64,000 nucleotides of DNA from Turnera subulata (lineage: Eukaryota > Streptophyta > Magnoliopsida > Malpighiales > Passifloraceae), in contig JAKUCV010004830.1 in the NCBI GenBank assembly GCA_028386065.3, positions 18,566 through 82,565 of the forward strand. Direction: 5' to 3'. Below, one piece after another: positions 63,802-64,000 of this stretch. A program made the translations under genes and the position numbers. The notes beneath the pieces were generated by a model. It was given only the letters and a program-made list of their open reading frames with translations, searched no databases and was not told where the DNA came from. The first letter of the stretch is position 1. Every line of letters starts with the position of its first letter.

Positions 63802-64000
63802 TGAAGCGCCCCGACCCGTATTTACCGTACAGGGTAAACACGTGCCGGAACTGTTCTACTACTGAAGCAGACAGTTCATACAACGTGATATACAATACTA
63901 GCAATTCTCAAATACAGCATTCGTCACCCGATCCCGGGGACCTTATTCAAGCCAATACACTCTGAATTAATCCACAACAGATATAATACAACAACAATAG
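63802..64000 (+). mobile_element. Second LTR-like repeat head, cut by window edge
   Basis: TGAAGCGCCCCGACCCGTAT, the 18-mer TTTACCGTACAGGGTAAA and CACGTGCCGGAACTG match the heads at 34519 and 35420. After about 50 bases the sequence diverges. The element continues past the window. Confidence 0.7.

Overview
This is plant nuclear DNA, most likely from a eudicot. The evidence is AT-rich intergenic sequence, GT-AG introns with T-rich 3' ends, plant-type protein families (a SYP124-type syntaxin, a VAL-type B3 repressor, a NEVERSHED/AGD5-type ArfGAP, a DUF4408/DUF761 protein) and plant-type hAT, SINE, LINE and LTR debris. I cannot name the species. No bacterial, viral or organellar features were seen.

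Layout. (1) 1-14.8 kb is gene-dense: VPS28 (+, ESCRT-I), a Qa-SNARE of the SYP123/124/125 group (-, single exon), and a 14-exon VAL/HSI2-type B3-CW-EAR repressor (-). (2) 14.8-27.4 kb: a hAT-like non-autonomous element, a small multi-span membrane protein gene (+) whose 5' coding end is out of frame, a tRNA-derived SINE, and a 10-exon sphingoid long-chain-base kinase (-). (3) 27.4-40.2 kb is a repeat island: two hAT-type elements with exact 8-bp target duplications, an intact-looking SINE with an 18-bp target duplication, a broken LINE ORF1, a 251-bp tandem duplication, a long LTR-like block (34.5-38.2 kb) holding an array of small hairpins, and a truncated SYF1 pseudogene that runs into a LINE reverse-transcriptase fragment. 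(4) 40.2-48.2 kb: a SYF1-type splicing factor gene (+, 5 coding exons, short C-terminus), a perfect 201-bp tandem repeat, and a two-exon DUF4408/DUF761 gene (-). (5) 48.2-57.2 kb is a 9-kb gene desert. (6) 57.2-62.2 kb: an 11-exon AGD5/NEV-type ArfGAP (-). (7) The right edge enters another copy of the LTR-like repeat.

The genes are independent plant housekeeping or regulatory loci, not an operon. Three act in membrane trafficking (VPS28, the syntaxin, the ArfGAP), but nothing suggests that they are co-regulated. Exon boundaries were worked out by hand from splice consensus, reading phase and family resemblance; every listed exon set closes in phase.

I found no clear new biological system. 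The most unusual signals are the hairpin array with matched stem changes at 35.2-36.4 kb, and a set of very short A-tailed insertions flanked by target duplications scattered across the window.
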